This document shows, piece by piece, positions 26,979 to 36,456 of a stretch of DNA of 64,000 bases. The notes below the pieces were generated by a model. It made no database searches and was not told the origin of the DNA. It saw only the letters and a program-made list of their open reading frames with translations. Positions within the stretch are counted from its first letter, which is position 1; the number at the start of each line of letters is the position of its first letter. The stretch lies in the NCBI GenBank assembly GCA_009664345.1, contig CP043547.1, forward strand, positions 2,384,709 to 2,448,708. Reading direction: 5' to 3'. The stretch comes from Planctomycetales bacterium 10988 (GTDB taxonomy: Bacteria; Planctomycetota; Planctomycetia; Pirellulales; Pb10988). A program made the position numbers and the translations under genes.

Positions 26979-27803
26979 ATGAAATCCAACCAGAACCCCT
27001 TTCATGCTTATATTCTCTTTCCGCAGCGTATGGATACTGTTTACGCGCGGCTGCAAGCAGTGCGGTTTCGCCAGAAGAACTCTCCCGAAGGCAGGCTCCT
27101 TTGGAACAGTTGCCATCGGTGGACCGAACAGCTTTCGGCGACTTACCATCATGGCAGTTGGAAGTGGAAGTTGCAATTAGCCGGGCGAGGGCTTTCGGTG
27201 GCTCAATCCGAGCAAGTGATCTGGCCGGACCTTTCCGATGAGGTGTTACAGGCCGTTTGTGAGCATAGCTCTTGTTTGGAACTACAATTGGAAACGGCTC
27301 CTGAGAATTGTAGCCCACTCGCTCAAATGCAAGCTGGTTGTGATTTGGTGTGGCAACTGTTGGAGTTGGGAGCGACCTTGGTTGCTTGGCCGGCGGGGCG
27401 AACGGCTTGGCATTGTCAGGAATTACTCAATCTCGATGCCTCGGAAATTCGTGCGGAACATTTCGATCTGTTTGTTTCTACCGGGTTTGCTGGAGATCAA
27501 GATGGCGATCGACAATGGATTCGCACCTGGGGCATGGGGCAGTTTCATCTTCCCGATCTGGCAGGAACCATTTCGATAAGTGAACCACAACGTTCCGTTG
27601 ATTTGGATTTTGCCAGAACCATGTTTGGTTCGCTGCCGCCTTATTTAATCGAACGGGGTTCGGCCCTGCCGGAAGGCGATAAAGTTGCGTTGCAAGATTC
27701 CATTTGTAAAGTTGCTCCAAAGCCGGATTTACATCAACGTCCTTTTCTCAATAGCCCGCTAGGTATTCAATGGTTAGTCCGAGAACCAAGTGAAAAGGTT
27801 TAA
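26979..27803 (+). CDS. Hypothetical protein, possible DUF4261
   Basis: The frame opens at 26949; the ATG at 26979 ('MKSNQNPFHAYILFPQRMDT') is the likelier start (274 residues). There is no signal peptide or membrane helix. The second half has 'LELGATLVAWPAGRTAWHCQ', 'FDLFVSTGFAGDQDG', 'RTWGMGQFHLPDL' and 'LPEGDKV', an order like DUF4261 proteins (a domain of unknown function), but I judge this by memory of the pattern only. It is a single gene closed by a strong hairpin. Confidence 0.65.
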   Translation: MKSNQNPFHAYILFPQRMDTVYARLQAVRFRQKNSPEGRLLWNSCHRWTEQLSATYHHGSWKWKLQLAGRGLSVAQSEQVIWPDLSDEVLQAVCEHSSCLELQLETAPENCSPLAQMQAGCDLVWQLLELGATLVAWPAGRTAWHCQELLNLDASEIRAEHFDLFVSTGFAGDQDGDRQWIRTWGMGQFHLPDLAGTISISEPQRSVDLDFARTMFGSLPPYLIERGSALPEGDKVALQDSICKVAPKPDLHQRPFLNSPLGIQWLVREPSEKV

Positions 27804-27842
27804 AATAAAAGTAACCTTTATATTTAACATCAATACAAATGT

Positions 27843-27879
27843 GCAAGAAAGCGTGAACTTTCCCTTCACGCTTTCTTGC
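27843..27879. terminator. Perfect 15-bp hairpin between convergent genes
   Basis: GCAAGAAAGCGTGAA (27843-27857), loop CTTTCCC, TTCACGCTTTCTTGC (27865-27879). It sits midway between convergent genes ending at 27803 and 27917 and probably stops transcription from both sides, although T-runs are weak. Confidence 0.65.
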
Positions 27880-27916
27880 GTTCGTGAGAGTGTGTTTTAG
27901 ATTGCAACTTTAATAT

Positions 27917-28735
27917 TTAAAAAAAGCCTCCGCCGCCGTTTCCTTGAAAGAGTCCTTCCGTTATTTCTCCTGGACCAAATCCCATTGATTGATCTTGATT
28001 GAGTTTCAAGAGCGTTTGAAAGAGTCTTTCAATCTGATCATGGGTTCTCGGAGAAGCTTTGATAATGAGGGTCTCTCGCCAAACGGTCAAACTTCCAGGT
28101 CCTCCCACGGTCGACCAGCTATCCGGGTTAATTGTCCCCGTTATGGTAAGGATAACTTGTCGGGCGAGAGCTGCCATCTCGTCATGATTCTCTGCTTGAA
28201 TCAACGGAGAGATTTTGTAGACTTTCGTTTTTAAATTATATTCTTCTTCGGTTTTTGTTGAAACAATCAGGACTCCGTTTTCAACATACCAAGTGGCATC
28301 AAATTCATTCAAAATGAGATTGAGTGCATGTTCGAAAGAAATTTCTCTTGGTTGCAAAGTAATGCTAGAATCTCTTGGCGAACTCCCCTCTTCTTCAAAT
28401 GCTTTGTGCTTCACGACGATCGGAATGGACATTTCCGCCATTAAATAATCCAAAACGTCACTAATCGGTGTATCGACAAATTGAATGTTTGTTTTCTCTT
28501 TCAACTGGGCATAAATTTTAGCTCTTGCTTCTTCATTTTCTTCATCAAGAGACATTCCGCGAATTTGTTGAACTTTCTCTTGCTGATGAGGTTTCTCAGC
28601 TTGCTTTGTTTCTTTTGTTTCCTCTGCTTGCGTAGCCTCTTGGGACTGAGCGAAGACAGTGGTTTGAGGTAGTAGTATCCAACTACAGAATAGAATCAAT
28701 GCTAGCCAGTGTATTTTAGAAAATTGTTGAATCAT
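27917..28735 (-). CDS. Secreted STN-domain (secretin/TonB N-terminal) protein
   Basis: From the ATG at 28735 (AGGGAA upstream) the product has 272 residues with signal peptide 'WLALILFCSWILLPQTTVFA'. After a Gln/Glu-rich linker comes a domain of the short secretin/TonB N-terminal (STN) type: 'NIQFVDTPISDVLDYLMAEM ... ISFEHALNLILNEFDATWYVENGVLIV'. A second region ('TKVYKISPLIQ ... WSTVGGPGSLTVWRETLIIKA ... HDQIERLFQTL') resembles a secretin N-domain. There is no secretin beta-barrel. It ends in a Gly-rich tail. It is a paralogue of the next gene upstream, likely in one operon. Confidence 0.8.
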   Translation of the reverse strand: MIQQFSKIHWLALILFCSWILLPQTTVFAQSQEATQAEETKETKQAEKPHQQEKVQQIRGMSLDEENEEARAKIYAQLKEKTNIQFVDTPISDVLDYLMAEMSIPIVVKHKAFEEEGSSPRDSSITLQPREISFEHALNLILNEFDATWYVENGVLIVSTKTEEEYNLKTKVYKISPLIQAENHDEMAALARQVILTITGTINPDSWSTVGGPGSLTVWRETLIIKASPRTHDQIERLFQTLLKLNQDQSMGFGPGEITEGLFQGNGGGGFF

Positions 28736-28839
28736 TGTTGGTTCCCTAGTAGTTTTTTTACATGATGTAAACAAAACAAGATGGAATTAAATTTTCCAAG
28801 TATCCTCTTTGGTTTTGTAGAACTTTGAACGCTTTCGAT

Positions 28840-29829
28840 TTATTTATCTTTCTCCTCTTGAGAGATCTCATATAGCGTATTGAGTAGTGTTTGAACTCTT
28901 TCGTGGGTCTTTGGTGAGGCATTCATCACAAAAGTATTTTTCCAACTCATCAAGGAAGAATTTCCACCCACTTCTATCCACCGGTCTGGATGGATCGTTT
29001 GTTTGATAATATTCCCCAGTTGTTCATGGTAATGGATTCGTTCTTCAAGAGAGGCTTGTTTATCAAGCAAAGGAGAGATGTCGTAAATCCGCACAAATTG
29101 AGTAGTTTCCTCAACCGTTAGCGTCGTGATCATCAACAATCCCCGATGAACATACCAAGTACAGTCTAGCGGTGATAAAATTAGTTCCAAGGCGGATTCC
29201 AAGCTAATTCCTGACACTTGAAGAGTCACCGGTACATCGATACTGATCCCTTCTTCTTCAAAAGCTTTCGCATCGATAATCATATTCATTCCGGCATGAT
29301 CACGGAGTACCTCAATAACATCCATTAACGGGGTGTCATAGAATTCAAGTTTGACTTGCTTTGCCAATTGAGCGACAACCGCTTCGCTGGCTACGCTATT
29401 CTCTTTTTCGATCGACTTGACTGTAATTCGCTGAGGTTTTGATACTTGCTTGCCTTGTTCTTCGCTATCTACGTAAGGAGCTTTAGCATCAGCATTAGGG
29501 TCTTTTTGTAGTTTCTCCTTTGGATGCATGAATCCATACTCTTTTAAATAAGCCTTTGCCTTTTCTTTTAAAGCTTCTTCCTCAGAGTAATCTTCGAATA
29601 ATTCCTCCTCTCCGTAAAATTCTTCAGAATCATAGCCATCTTCACTGTCGGGAGCATCGAACTTCGTTTTCTCATCTAAAAAATCTTCATAAGCATCTCC
29701 CAAACCAAAACCATCACTGCCTTCCTGAGCCTGGAGTGTCGATACAAAGACGAAAGCACCTATCCAACAGCAAACAACTACCATCGATCGTGCGAGGGAT
29801 CGCTTCGTAAAATAATGTAGAGCGTACAT
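28840..29829 (-). CDS. Secreted STN-domain protein, paralogue
   Basis: From the ATG at 29829, preceded by AGGGGA, the product has 329 residues with signal peptide 'SMVVVCCWIGAFVFVSTLQA'. A very acidic Asp/Glu/Tyr segment (about residues 40-120) precedes the same two modules as its neighbour: 'LEFYDTPLMDVIEVLRDHAG', 'ISLESALELILSPLDCTWYV', then 'WIEVGGNSSLMSWKNTFVMNA' and 'HERVQTLLNTL'. It lacks an outer-membrane secretin barrel. The two paralogues may form a periplasmic complex. The role is unknown. Confidence 0.8.
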   Translation of the reverse strand: MYALHYFTKRSLARSMVVVCCWIGAFVFVSTLQAQEGSDGFGLGDAYEDFLDEKTKFDAPDSEDGYDSEEFYGEEELFEDYSEEEALKEKAKAYLKEYGFMHPKEKLQKDPNADAKAPYVDSEEQGKQVSKPQRITVKSIEKENSVASEAVVAQLAKQVKLEFYDTPLMDVIEVLRDHAGMNMIIDAKAFEEEGISIDVPVTLQVSGISLESALELILSPLDCTWYVHRGLLMITTLTVEETTQFVRIYDISPLLDKQASLEERIHYHEQLGNIIKQTIHPDRWIEVGGNSSLMSWKNTFVMNASPKTHERVQTLLNTLYEISQEEKDK

Positions 29830-30025
29830 GATTTCCCCTTTCATGCAGTTTATTAAACGACGGTTAAAAAACACCGTAACCCTTTAGTGATGGGAAATCT
29901 GGACTCACTTGTCAAGATTTTTTTACCAATTCCACGAAAAACAAGCTTTACATCAAACAATCTACATACAACGATTTAACAGCAGGCATTTGCAGTTTTC
30001 TGTAAGCTTGGCACAATGAAAGAAG

Positions 30026-32443
30026 TTGAAGTTGCTCTCCCTTTCTTTTTCTCCTCTGCTTTCGCTGACTGTTTCTCTTCTTTCGAGCCTGGGAGTCGTG
30101 GTGATCGGACTTCTTTCACAACGTTGGACCCGCAGGGTTCTCGTTCTCCTGCTGTTGGGGTCGATGCCTCTCGCCGAGGGAAATGCGGAGATTTCCGCCC
30201 TTGAGGCCCGTCGAGCGATTGCCTTGGGGATTCGTTATCTGAAGGATGCTCAGCTATCCAATGGCTCTTGGCCGAATGGTTTTGGATTTGATGGCGGAGT
30301 GACCGCGATTTGCACCTTGTCCCTTCTCAATGCCGGCGTTTCTCAGCAAGACCCTGCCATCAAGAGAGCCATGGGGTATCTGCGAAAGTTTCCCCCCCGT
30401 CGCACGTATGTGGTTGCTTTGCAAACAATGGTCTTTTGCTATGTGAAGGATGAAGAAGATACGGAGCGGATCAAGCAGAACGTCGATTGGTTGGTACAGA
30501 CCCAACTGAAAGATGGAACTTGGTCGTATATGGATAATCAGGCCGAGCGAGGGGATCATTCCAATAGCCAATTCGCCCTATTGGCATTGCATGAAGCGGA
30601 ACGCTATTCGCCGGAATTCAATATTCCCGACGAGGTCTTTGTTCGTGCCCAAGAAGCTTGGCAGGCCGTCCAAAATTCCGACGGTTCCTGGGGATATCAT
30701 CGCCAAGACCGAACCGCGAGCGGCAGCATGACGGCGGCGGGCATCAGCTCGCTCTTGATTTCTGATACCGAACGGCAAATCCGCTCGCTGCTCACAAAAG
30801 GGGGCCTTTCCTGTTGTGAGCCTTCTCGACCCAATCCTTCGCTGGAACGAGGCCTCCAATGGCTCGAAAAGCGCTTTTCGGTTTCGAAAAACCCTGGCTC
30901 CAATTCGCCTTTGTATTTGTGGTATTACTATTATCTCTATGGTCTTGAGCGGGCCGCGCGGCTGACCGGGAAGCGATTTCTCGACGATCATGACTGGTAT
31001 CGCGAAGGGACCGAAGCCTTGGTGAATCTGCAACGCAAGCCGGGGGATTGGAAGATCTCTTCGACCGAATCGCGGCTAAGCTGGACCGGATCACGCGAAG
31101 TTTGTGCGGCCTTGGCTTTATTGTTTCTAGCGAAAGGTCGAAGGCCGGTCCTTATGGCAAAGCTGCAACATAGCCAGGGCGATGATTGGAATCGGCATCC
31201 AACCGCCGTCGCTGAGATCACCTACACCATCGAATCCGCTTGGAAACGGCAACTGACTTGGCAAACGATCGAGCTTCGCAGTACCGCCTTGCCGGTCGTG
31301 AAGGATATCCCTATTCTCTTTCTCAGCGGTCGCGATGCCCCGCAACTTACCAACGACGAAGTGGAACTCTTGCGGAAGTATCTCGAACAAGGCGGTTTTC
31401 TCTTCGCCGAACGCAACTGCGAAAGTACCCTCTTCGAGGCAGGCATTCACCGACTTGTCCGTCGGATGTTTCCCAATAGTAGCGTCGAGTTGGAACCGCT
31501 CCCGCCGGAACACCCTGTTTGGAGGCAAGAAAAACTTATTAACGCCCGCTATTTTGGAACCCTTCATGGTCTGAATGTCGGGTGCCGCACTGCGATGATT
31601 TACTCTGATTGGGACCTTACCTGCCGTTGGCAATACGGACATCCACGGTTGTTCAAACGTCTAAATCCTGTCTTGCAGCAAGAGGTCGAAAATGCCCAGG
31701 CGATCGGGCAAAACATCTTTTCGTATGTCACGGATCGTGAGCTGAAATACAAATACGAATTTTTCCAGGAAGAACAGCCCCCGCTGGAGGTTGATCGGGC
31801 GGTCTTTCGCATCGCGATGATCGAACAGCGAGGTTCACTCAATTCGACCCCGGCGGCGATCCCCAATCTTCAGCGGATGCTCAACCGCTTCAAAGGGATG
31901 GAAGTCGGCTTCGCTCCTCGGCAATTCAGCCTGGCGAACGAGGGGATCTTTGATTTTCCCGTCCTCTATATGCATGGCCGTGAGTCCTTCTCGCTGACCT
32001 CTCGGGACCGGCAACAACTCAAGCTCTATCTGGAACGCGGTGGGGTACTCGTGGCCGATAGCATCTGTGGCAGTCAAGAGTTTGCCGAGGCCTTTCGCTC
32101 CGAGATCAATCAACTCTTCCCCGAGAAAGTCCTGGAACCAATCCCGGTCGGGCACGAGTTGTTCACGCGAAAGTTCGGGGGCTACGAGCTACAACACGTT
32201 AAATTGCGGACGCGAAGGCCGACAGCGAACGGTTCGCTTGCCACTCTCGAAGAAGAGCGAACTTCTCCGAAAATGGAAGGGCTGCCTCTTGGCAATCGTT
32301 ATGCGGTAATCTTTTCCCCGTTCGATATTAGCTGCGCGCTACAAGATACGAACGCAAATGACTGCGAAGGTTACGACCGAGACGATGCTTTGCGTCTGGG
32401 GATGAATGCGATTCTTTATGCCTTGCAACAACCAGGGCCTTAA
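30026..32443 (+). CDS. Alpha-toroid repeat protein with two DUF4159 domains
   Basis: An 805-residue product from a TTG at 30026; GTG at 30098 or 30101 would give a shorter leader, so the start is uncertain. After an N-terminal hydrophobic region there are prenyltransferase/squalene-oxidase-type repeats (about residues 60-370; 'YLKDAQLSNGSWPNGFGFDG', 'VQNSDGSWGYH'). Then two DUF4159 domains follow: 'IPILFLSGRDAPQLTNDEVE', 'LLRKYLEQGGFLFAE', 'RRMFPNSSVELEPLP', and again 'FPVLYMHGRESFSLTSRDRQ', 'LKLYLERGGVLVAD', 'INQLFPEKVLEPIP'. No enzyme motif of triterpene cyclases is apparent, so it is likely a binding or structural protein. Confidence 0.85.
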   Translation: MKLLSLSFSPLLSLTVSLLSSLGVVVIGLLSQRWTRRVLVLLLLGSMPLAEGNAEISALEARRAIALGIRYLKDAQLSNGSWPNGFGFDGGVTAICTLSLLNAGVSQQDPAIKRAMGYLRKFPPRRTYVVALQTMVFCYVKDEEDTERIKQNVDWLVQTQLKDGTWSYMDNQAERGDHSNSQFALLALHEAERYSPEFNIPDEVFVRAQEAWQAVQNSDGSWGYHRQDRTASGSMTAAGISSLLISDTERQIRSLLTKGGLSCCEPSRPNPSLERGLQWLEKRFSVSKNPGSNSPLYLWYYYYLYGLERAARLTGKRFLDDHDWYREGTEALVNLQRKPGDWKISSTESRLSWTGSREVCAALALLFLAKGRRPVLMAKLQHSQGDDWNRHPTAVAEITYTIESAWKRQLTWQTIELRSTALPVVKDIPILFLSGRDAPQLTNDEVELLRKYLEQGGFLFAERNCESTLFEAGIHRLVRRMFPNSSVELEPLPPEHPVWRQEKLINARYFGTLHGLNVGCRTAMIYSDWDLTCRWQYGHPRLFKRLNPVLQQEVENAQAIGQNIFSYVTDRELKYKYEFFQEEQPPLEVDRAVFRIAMIEQRGSLNSTPAAIPNLQRMLNRFKGMEVGFAPRQFSLANEGIFDFPVLYMHGRESFSLTSRDRQQLKLYLERGGVLVADSICGSQEFAEAFRSEINQLFPEKVLEPIPVGHELFTRKFGGYELQHVKLRTRRPTANGSLATLEEERTSPKMEGLPLGNRYAVIFSPFDISCALQDTNANDCEGYDRDDALRLGMNAILYALQQPGP

Positions 32444-32446
32444 TCT

Positions 32447-32513
32447 CCAAAAAGCGTTTTTCGTATTCAATCCAAAAACTATTTTTTAGATAAAATGCAA
32501 AACCTACTTTTTG
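32447..32513. repeat. Three A/T-tract near-palindromes at 25-bp spacing
   Basis: CCAAAAAGCGTTTTTCG (32447-32463), CCAAAAACTATTTTTTAG (32472-32489) and CAAAACCTACTTTTTG (32498-32513) have centres about 25 bp apart. They fill the gap between the convergent stops at 32443 and 32521. Confidence 0.55.
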
Positions 32514-32520
32514 TATTGTT

Positions 32521-32946
32521 TCAAGCAAGAAGCTCAAGAAGACGGTTGCCGAACATCAAGAGTCCCACACAGGCAGCACCTACGGCGACAATCAAGACCG
32601 CCCCACTGGCACAATCCAAGGCATCGCGAAGTTGTTCGTTATATTCTTTGTCCACCGCTTGGGCCAAATATTCCAAGGCAGAGTTGAACAGTTCCGCGGC
32701 GAGCACACTGATAATACAAAGAATCAGCAGCGACCACTCCACCAGGGACATCTGCAGACAGGCGGCAAGGAGCACGACCGCTACTCCCATGATGCCATGT
32801 ACGAAGAAGCTCGCCTGTCCTTGCATTCCCCGTAACCAACCGCGTCCGGCACAGGAAAACTTTCGCCTCCAATAGGTCCACGTTCTGACAGGGTGTGGCG
32901 TTTGCCAATCGTGCGGTGGTAGAGACGGTTGAGAAGATTCCATCAC
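32521..32946 (-). CDS. dgkA: Diacylglycerol/undecaprenol kinase
   Basis: A 141-residue DgkA-type integral membrane kinase that phosphorylates a lipid alcohol (diacylglycerol or undecaprenol) from ATP. The family core is complete: 'SVLAAELFNSALEYLAQAVD' (E-x2-N-x2-E), then 'LRDALDCASGAVLI' (corresponding to K-x-AKD-x-ASAAV). Three to four membrane helices are present. A cytoplasmic N-terminus has about 25 extra polar residues. It is the downstream gene of the LptD-like unit on the minus strand, 47 bp apart, which fits an envelope role. Confidence 0.9.
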   Translation of the reverse strand: MMESSQPSLPPHDWQTPHPVRTWTYWRRKFSCAGRGWLRGMQGQASFFVHGIMGVAVVLLAACLQMSLVEWSLLILCIISVLAAELFNSALEYLAQAVDKEYNEQLRDALDCASGAVLIVAVGAACVGLLMFGNRLLELLA

Positions 32947-32993
32947 GATTTCCCAAAAGTGGTTTTCGAGAGTGGAATAAAAAGACCCAGGGA

Positions 32994-35900
32994 CTATTCG
33001 ATGGTCGAGGTACTACGAAGTGGATTGGATTTCGGCGGAACCAAGCTACTGAGATTCGATCTCTTCGAGAACCTCGGTTCAACCAGCAATGTAACTCCGC
33101 TGGTATCCTTACTGTTATTGAAGTTATATCCGAGGCTGACGATGAACGATTCGCCGATGCGAACCAGGCCGACCGTGTGGGTGACAAGCCCGTCGTTCCC
33201 GAAGTCAATCTGTAAGCTATACGACGACGCCCACTTCTCCGTCATCCGATAACTATACGCCCCGGTGAGGATTTCCCGATTGAACGGCCCGCCGAGCGAA
33301 CTAAATTCCAACAACAAATTCCCATCGCCGATGCGATCCAAGTTCATCCCGACCGAAACAACCTCTTGCCCGGTGTCGAAGAAATCGAAGGCCCCATCGG
33401 AAAAGAGCGTCAGCCGATCCCCGACATGCCAGCGGAAGTCATACGTCAACAAGCCGAAAGATTCACCGAAGTTATCTCGGTCGGCTTCCGGGAAAAAGAC
33501 CCCATCGATATCGAACACAATCCAATCGATGATTCGTTTTTGCCCAGGATAACCGCGTTTGGTTTGCCATCGTTGATGCAGGCCCATCCTCACTGCGGTG
33601 AGGTCTTCGGCGATTTCGAGGGCCGACGAAGAGACCGAACTTGCCAGCCCCGATCGCACTCCGTAGAAACGTTCGTCAAACTGAATCGGGGTCATCCCGC
33701 CAAAGGTCGAAACCGCGAAGCGACGGCGGAACCGCTCGGTCGCGTCGTCATCGAGATTGTCGTAAAGCGGTAAATTGTTGAGGTCTTCATTCGCCTCGGC
33801 AAAGTAGGCATCGGTCTCCAGGCTGATCTTGTGGGCAACGCCATCGACATTGAAGAGATCGCTTTGAATCTCAGGGAAGGTTGCCCAAATCGGCAAACTC
33901 GCCCGGACGCCAGCCTGATAGTAGAGCCGATCGAGCGAACCGCCGGTTAGGTCTTCGTCCCAATGTGCGGCTTCTCCCAAAACATAGGGGACCATCTTCA
34001 CCGGACCGGCTTGCAACGGATAATCAAGTTCGCTCCGCAAAATATAACGCCCACCTTCGGCATCGGCCTCCCAGGGCAGGGCCGTCTCGGCAGCGGCTTG
34101 CACCGGGTCTTGCGGAAAAGTCGCCGGACTGAGATCGGCATAGCCGACACTCAACCGCGAATGGGCCGTGAAGGTATCATTGAACAACGATTCGCCTAGC
34201 CAGAAATAATCGAACCGCGGCAACCACTGCGTTTGCGTATAAAAGTCATTGACCTGCACATTGGCCGACAAACTCCAGGCCCGATTCTCGGTCGCCTTCC
34301 AAAGCTCCAGTCCGGTCTCTTGATCCTTGTTGTTATCAAATTCCGGCTCGAAATATTGTTCCAAAAAGTTGCGATCGCTTTGCAGTCCGACCTCGGTGGT
34401 GAAGCGATATTCGTTGTTGAGATACTGCCGGGACTGCTCAAAGATGCGATAGCGATACTCTTCCTCCGGGGCGATCATCTGCCGACCGAGGCCCAAATTA
34501 TCAAAGCCCGTATCGCGAATCGCCCAGGCATCAAGGAACAATCCCCCCGGTGCCGGCATGCCGAACAGTTGCGTCGTCGGCATCGTTAGTTCGGTCCCCA
34601 CCGCAGGTCCGCGATCTGAAAGATAATCCAAATTCAGCAGCCACCTCGAACCGGCAGGCGGTTCCTGCACGCCAAGAAGTTCGTACATATTGAAGGTCGT
34701 TAGCACCTGGGTGCCGAAGAGATCATCGTTGCGGATTGCGATTTTTTCCAAGATTAAACCGGGGTCTTCCAAGCGAGCGGAGATCACCGGCCAGTAGAAG
34801 ATCGGAACTTCGCTCAAGAAAAGGAAGTTGTTCCGCATCGTAATCCGCCGATTGGACTCCACGACAGGCTGCCCGGATTCCGGATCAACCACCGGAAGTC
34901 CGGTTACGGGATCAAAGACATTTTGCTGCTGATCGACCAGTTCAATCTCACCTGCTTGCCAACGATACTTAGGTCGCGAAAGGAGGCTGGTCGTGAACCA
35001 AGCCCGTTTTGCCAAAAAGCGGTTTTGGCTTACTTGTTGAATGACATCCGCTTTGATTCGTACTAAGCCGTTGACATCGGTTGCCGGCGAAAGCAGTTCC
35101 GCATCGAGGATAATGCCGCTACGATTGGTGATGTCGTAATACATTCGCTTGGCATACACGACCCTCGGGCCTTGGCGGAAAACGATATTCCCTTCCAGAT
35201 AGACTTCAAAAGATTGATTCGGATTGCGGCCGGTTTGTCCACTGAGGTCGAGTCCCCCCTGCGTCCAGATGACCATTCGATCGGCCAACAGGTCCAACGT
35301 TCCGAGGTCGCCAAACTCATCGACCTGCACGCCATCAATCAAAAGATTGACCCCTTGCGTGATGATGGTCGCTTGCTCGGTTCCTCGCCCGGTGGGACGA
35401 GATTCGATTTGATAAGGCAAATCGCCGCGAGGAAACGCCCGCACGCGAATCACGCCCGGTGGCAACGCGGCTCCCGGTGGCGGAACGGTGACAGGTTGAT
35501 AAAGCGTTTGTTGAATGGCTTGCTGATCCGGCCCGCTAGCCATTTGTTGCGGCGGCAAAAATCTTGCCAAGGCTCGACTATATAAGGAGGAACCGGCAGC
35601 CGAGTTTTCGTTGAGTTGCTTAAAGCTGGGGCGAAGGGGTTGGGTAGTATAATAACGCCCAAACCAAGTTTCATCGGTGAGGACCTGCCCCCCGGAATCG
35701 ATCTTCACATCGCCTTCCAAATAAACAATCAAGCGGCTTTCGAGATTGGGTTGTTTCCCTTTCTCATACCAAATCACCGCTTGATTGCAGGTAGCCTTCC
35801 GATCCGCTTGGTCGAGAGAGCAATTCCCCTGCAAACACCAAACTTGATAAGCCCCTTCTTCCCAATGCTGAGCCTGATTTGCTTTCATCAAAATAGGCTG

Positions 35901-36038
35901 TTCGGCATCGACGGGAGCTAAATACACCTGCGATTCTACACCCCAAGCGGTTGAAATCAAGACGCACCATCCCCAGCAGAAGCCAAGCCAAGGCTTCCAG
36001 CGGCAAGAGCGAAGTCGATCTTTCAATCGAGACTTCAA
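32994..36038 (-). CDS. LptD-like (OstA) outer-membrane assembly protein
   Basis: A 1014-residue secreted protein with an N-terminal signal ('WLGFCWGWCVLISTAWG'), an OstA/LptA-like region ('KATCNQAVIWYEKGKQPNLE', 'VYLEGDVKI', 'YLEGNIVFRQGPRVVYAKRM'), then 'NNFLFLSEVPIFYWPVISAR', which matches the LptD block before the barrel ('PvfYlP'). It ends in a beta-rich region of alternating aromatic residues closing with 'SLQIDFGNDGLVTHTVGLVR'. LptD is the outer-membrane translocon for LPS. Length and order fit, but the sequence is divergent and the partner LptE is not seen here. An A/T-tract motif (35011-35029) lies within the gene. Confidence 0.75.
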   Translation of the reverse strand: MKSRLKDRLRSCRWKPWLGFCWGWCVLISTAWGVESQVYLAPVDAEQPILMKANQAQHWEEGAYQVWCLQGNCSLDQADRKATCNQAVIWYEKGKQPNLESRLIVYLEGDVKIDSGGQVLTDETWFGRYYTTQPLRPSFKQLNENSAAGSSLYSRALARFLPPQQMASGPDQQAIQQTLYQPVTVPPPGAALPPGVIRVRAFPRGDLPYQIESRPTGRGTEQATIITQGVNLLIDGVQVDEFGDLGTLDLLADRMVIWTQGGLDLSGQTGRNPNQSFEVYLEGNIVFRQGPRVVYAKRMYYDITNRSGIILDAELLSPATDVNGLVRIKADVIQQVSQNRFLAKRAWFTTSLLSRPKYRWQAGEIELVDQQQNVFDPVTGLPVVDPESGQPVVESNRRITMRNNFLFLSEVPIFYWPVISARLEDPGLILEKIAIRNDDLFGTQVLTTFNMYELLGVQEPPAGSRWLLNLDYLSDRGPAVGTELTMPTTQLFGMPAPGGLFLDAWAIRDTGFDNLGLGRQMIAPEEEYRYRIFEQSRQYLNNEYRFTTEVGLQSDRNFLEQYFEPEFDNNKDQETGLELWKATENRAWSLSANVQVNDFYTQTQWLPRFDYFWLGESLFNDTFTAHSRLSVGYADLSPATFPQDPVQAAAETALPWEADAEGGRYILRSELDYPLQAGPVKMVPYVLGEAAHWDEDLTGGSLDRLYYQAGVRASLPIWATFPEIQSDLFNVDGVAHKISLETDAYFAEANEDLNNLPLYDNLDDDATERFRRRFAVSTFGGMTPIQFDERFYGVRSGLASSVSSSALEIAEDLTAVRMGLHQRWQTKRGYPGQKRIIDWIVFDIDGVFFPEADRDNFGESFGLLTYDFRWHVGDRLTLFSDGAFDFFDTGQEVVSVGMNLDRIGDGNLLLEFSSLGGPFNREILTGAYSYRMTEKWASSYSLQIDFGNDGLVTHTVGLVRIGESFIVSLGYNFNNSKDTSGVTLLVEPRFSKRSNLSSLVPPKSNPLRSTSTIE

Positions 36039-36456
36039 AACGTCCTAGCTCCAGATTGGGGAAATGGTCAAAGCAGCCTCCTTCTCCGTACAGAGCGGGG
36101 GCCTAACTTTGGTTGATTGTTGAAATGGGGTCTTTGGTCGAAATAGAAAGAGGTCCACTTTTCCTATTTCCACTGTTTTGTAGTAGCCCTACAAAATAGA
36201 AAAGCTTGTGAAGTTAGATATGTGTTCGAAATGTGATTGAAGTGAAACCCTTCTTGGCAGATCCATTGCCTTCCGAAGAGGTGCAGCGAAAAACTACCGC
36301 ATCGCTAGGAAAAGATCAAGAAGACTTTTTTGTTCAAAGTTGCGTTGTATTTATAAGATTTGGAAAATGGAGAAGATAGACTGCTCTCTATTTATTGTAT
36401 TTAGCATTAAATAATTCCTTCGCCTATAATCTTCAAAGTTCGTTACTTCTTCTCTT
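36039..36456. promoter_or_regulatory. Gap holding a TTTTGTAG inverted repeat
   Basis: The 418-bp gap between ftr (ends 36457) and the LptD-like gene (starts 36038) contains TTTTGTAG-N5-CTACAAAA (36176-36196), flanked outside by CTTTTC ... GAAAAG. It lies about 140 bp upstream of the LptD-like start. Without a T-run it looks more like an operator or leader hairpin than a terminator. Nothing else stands out. Confidence 0.35.
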
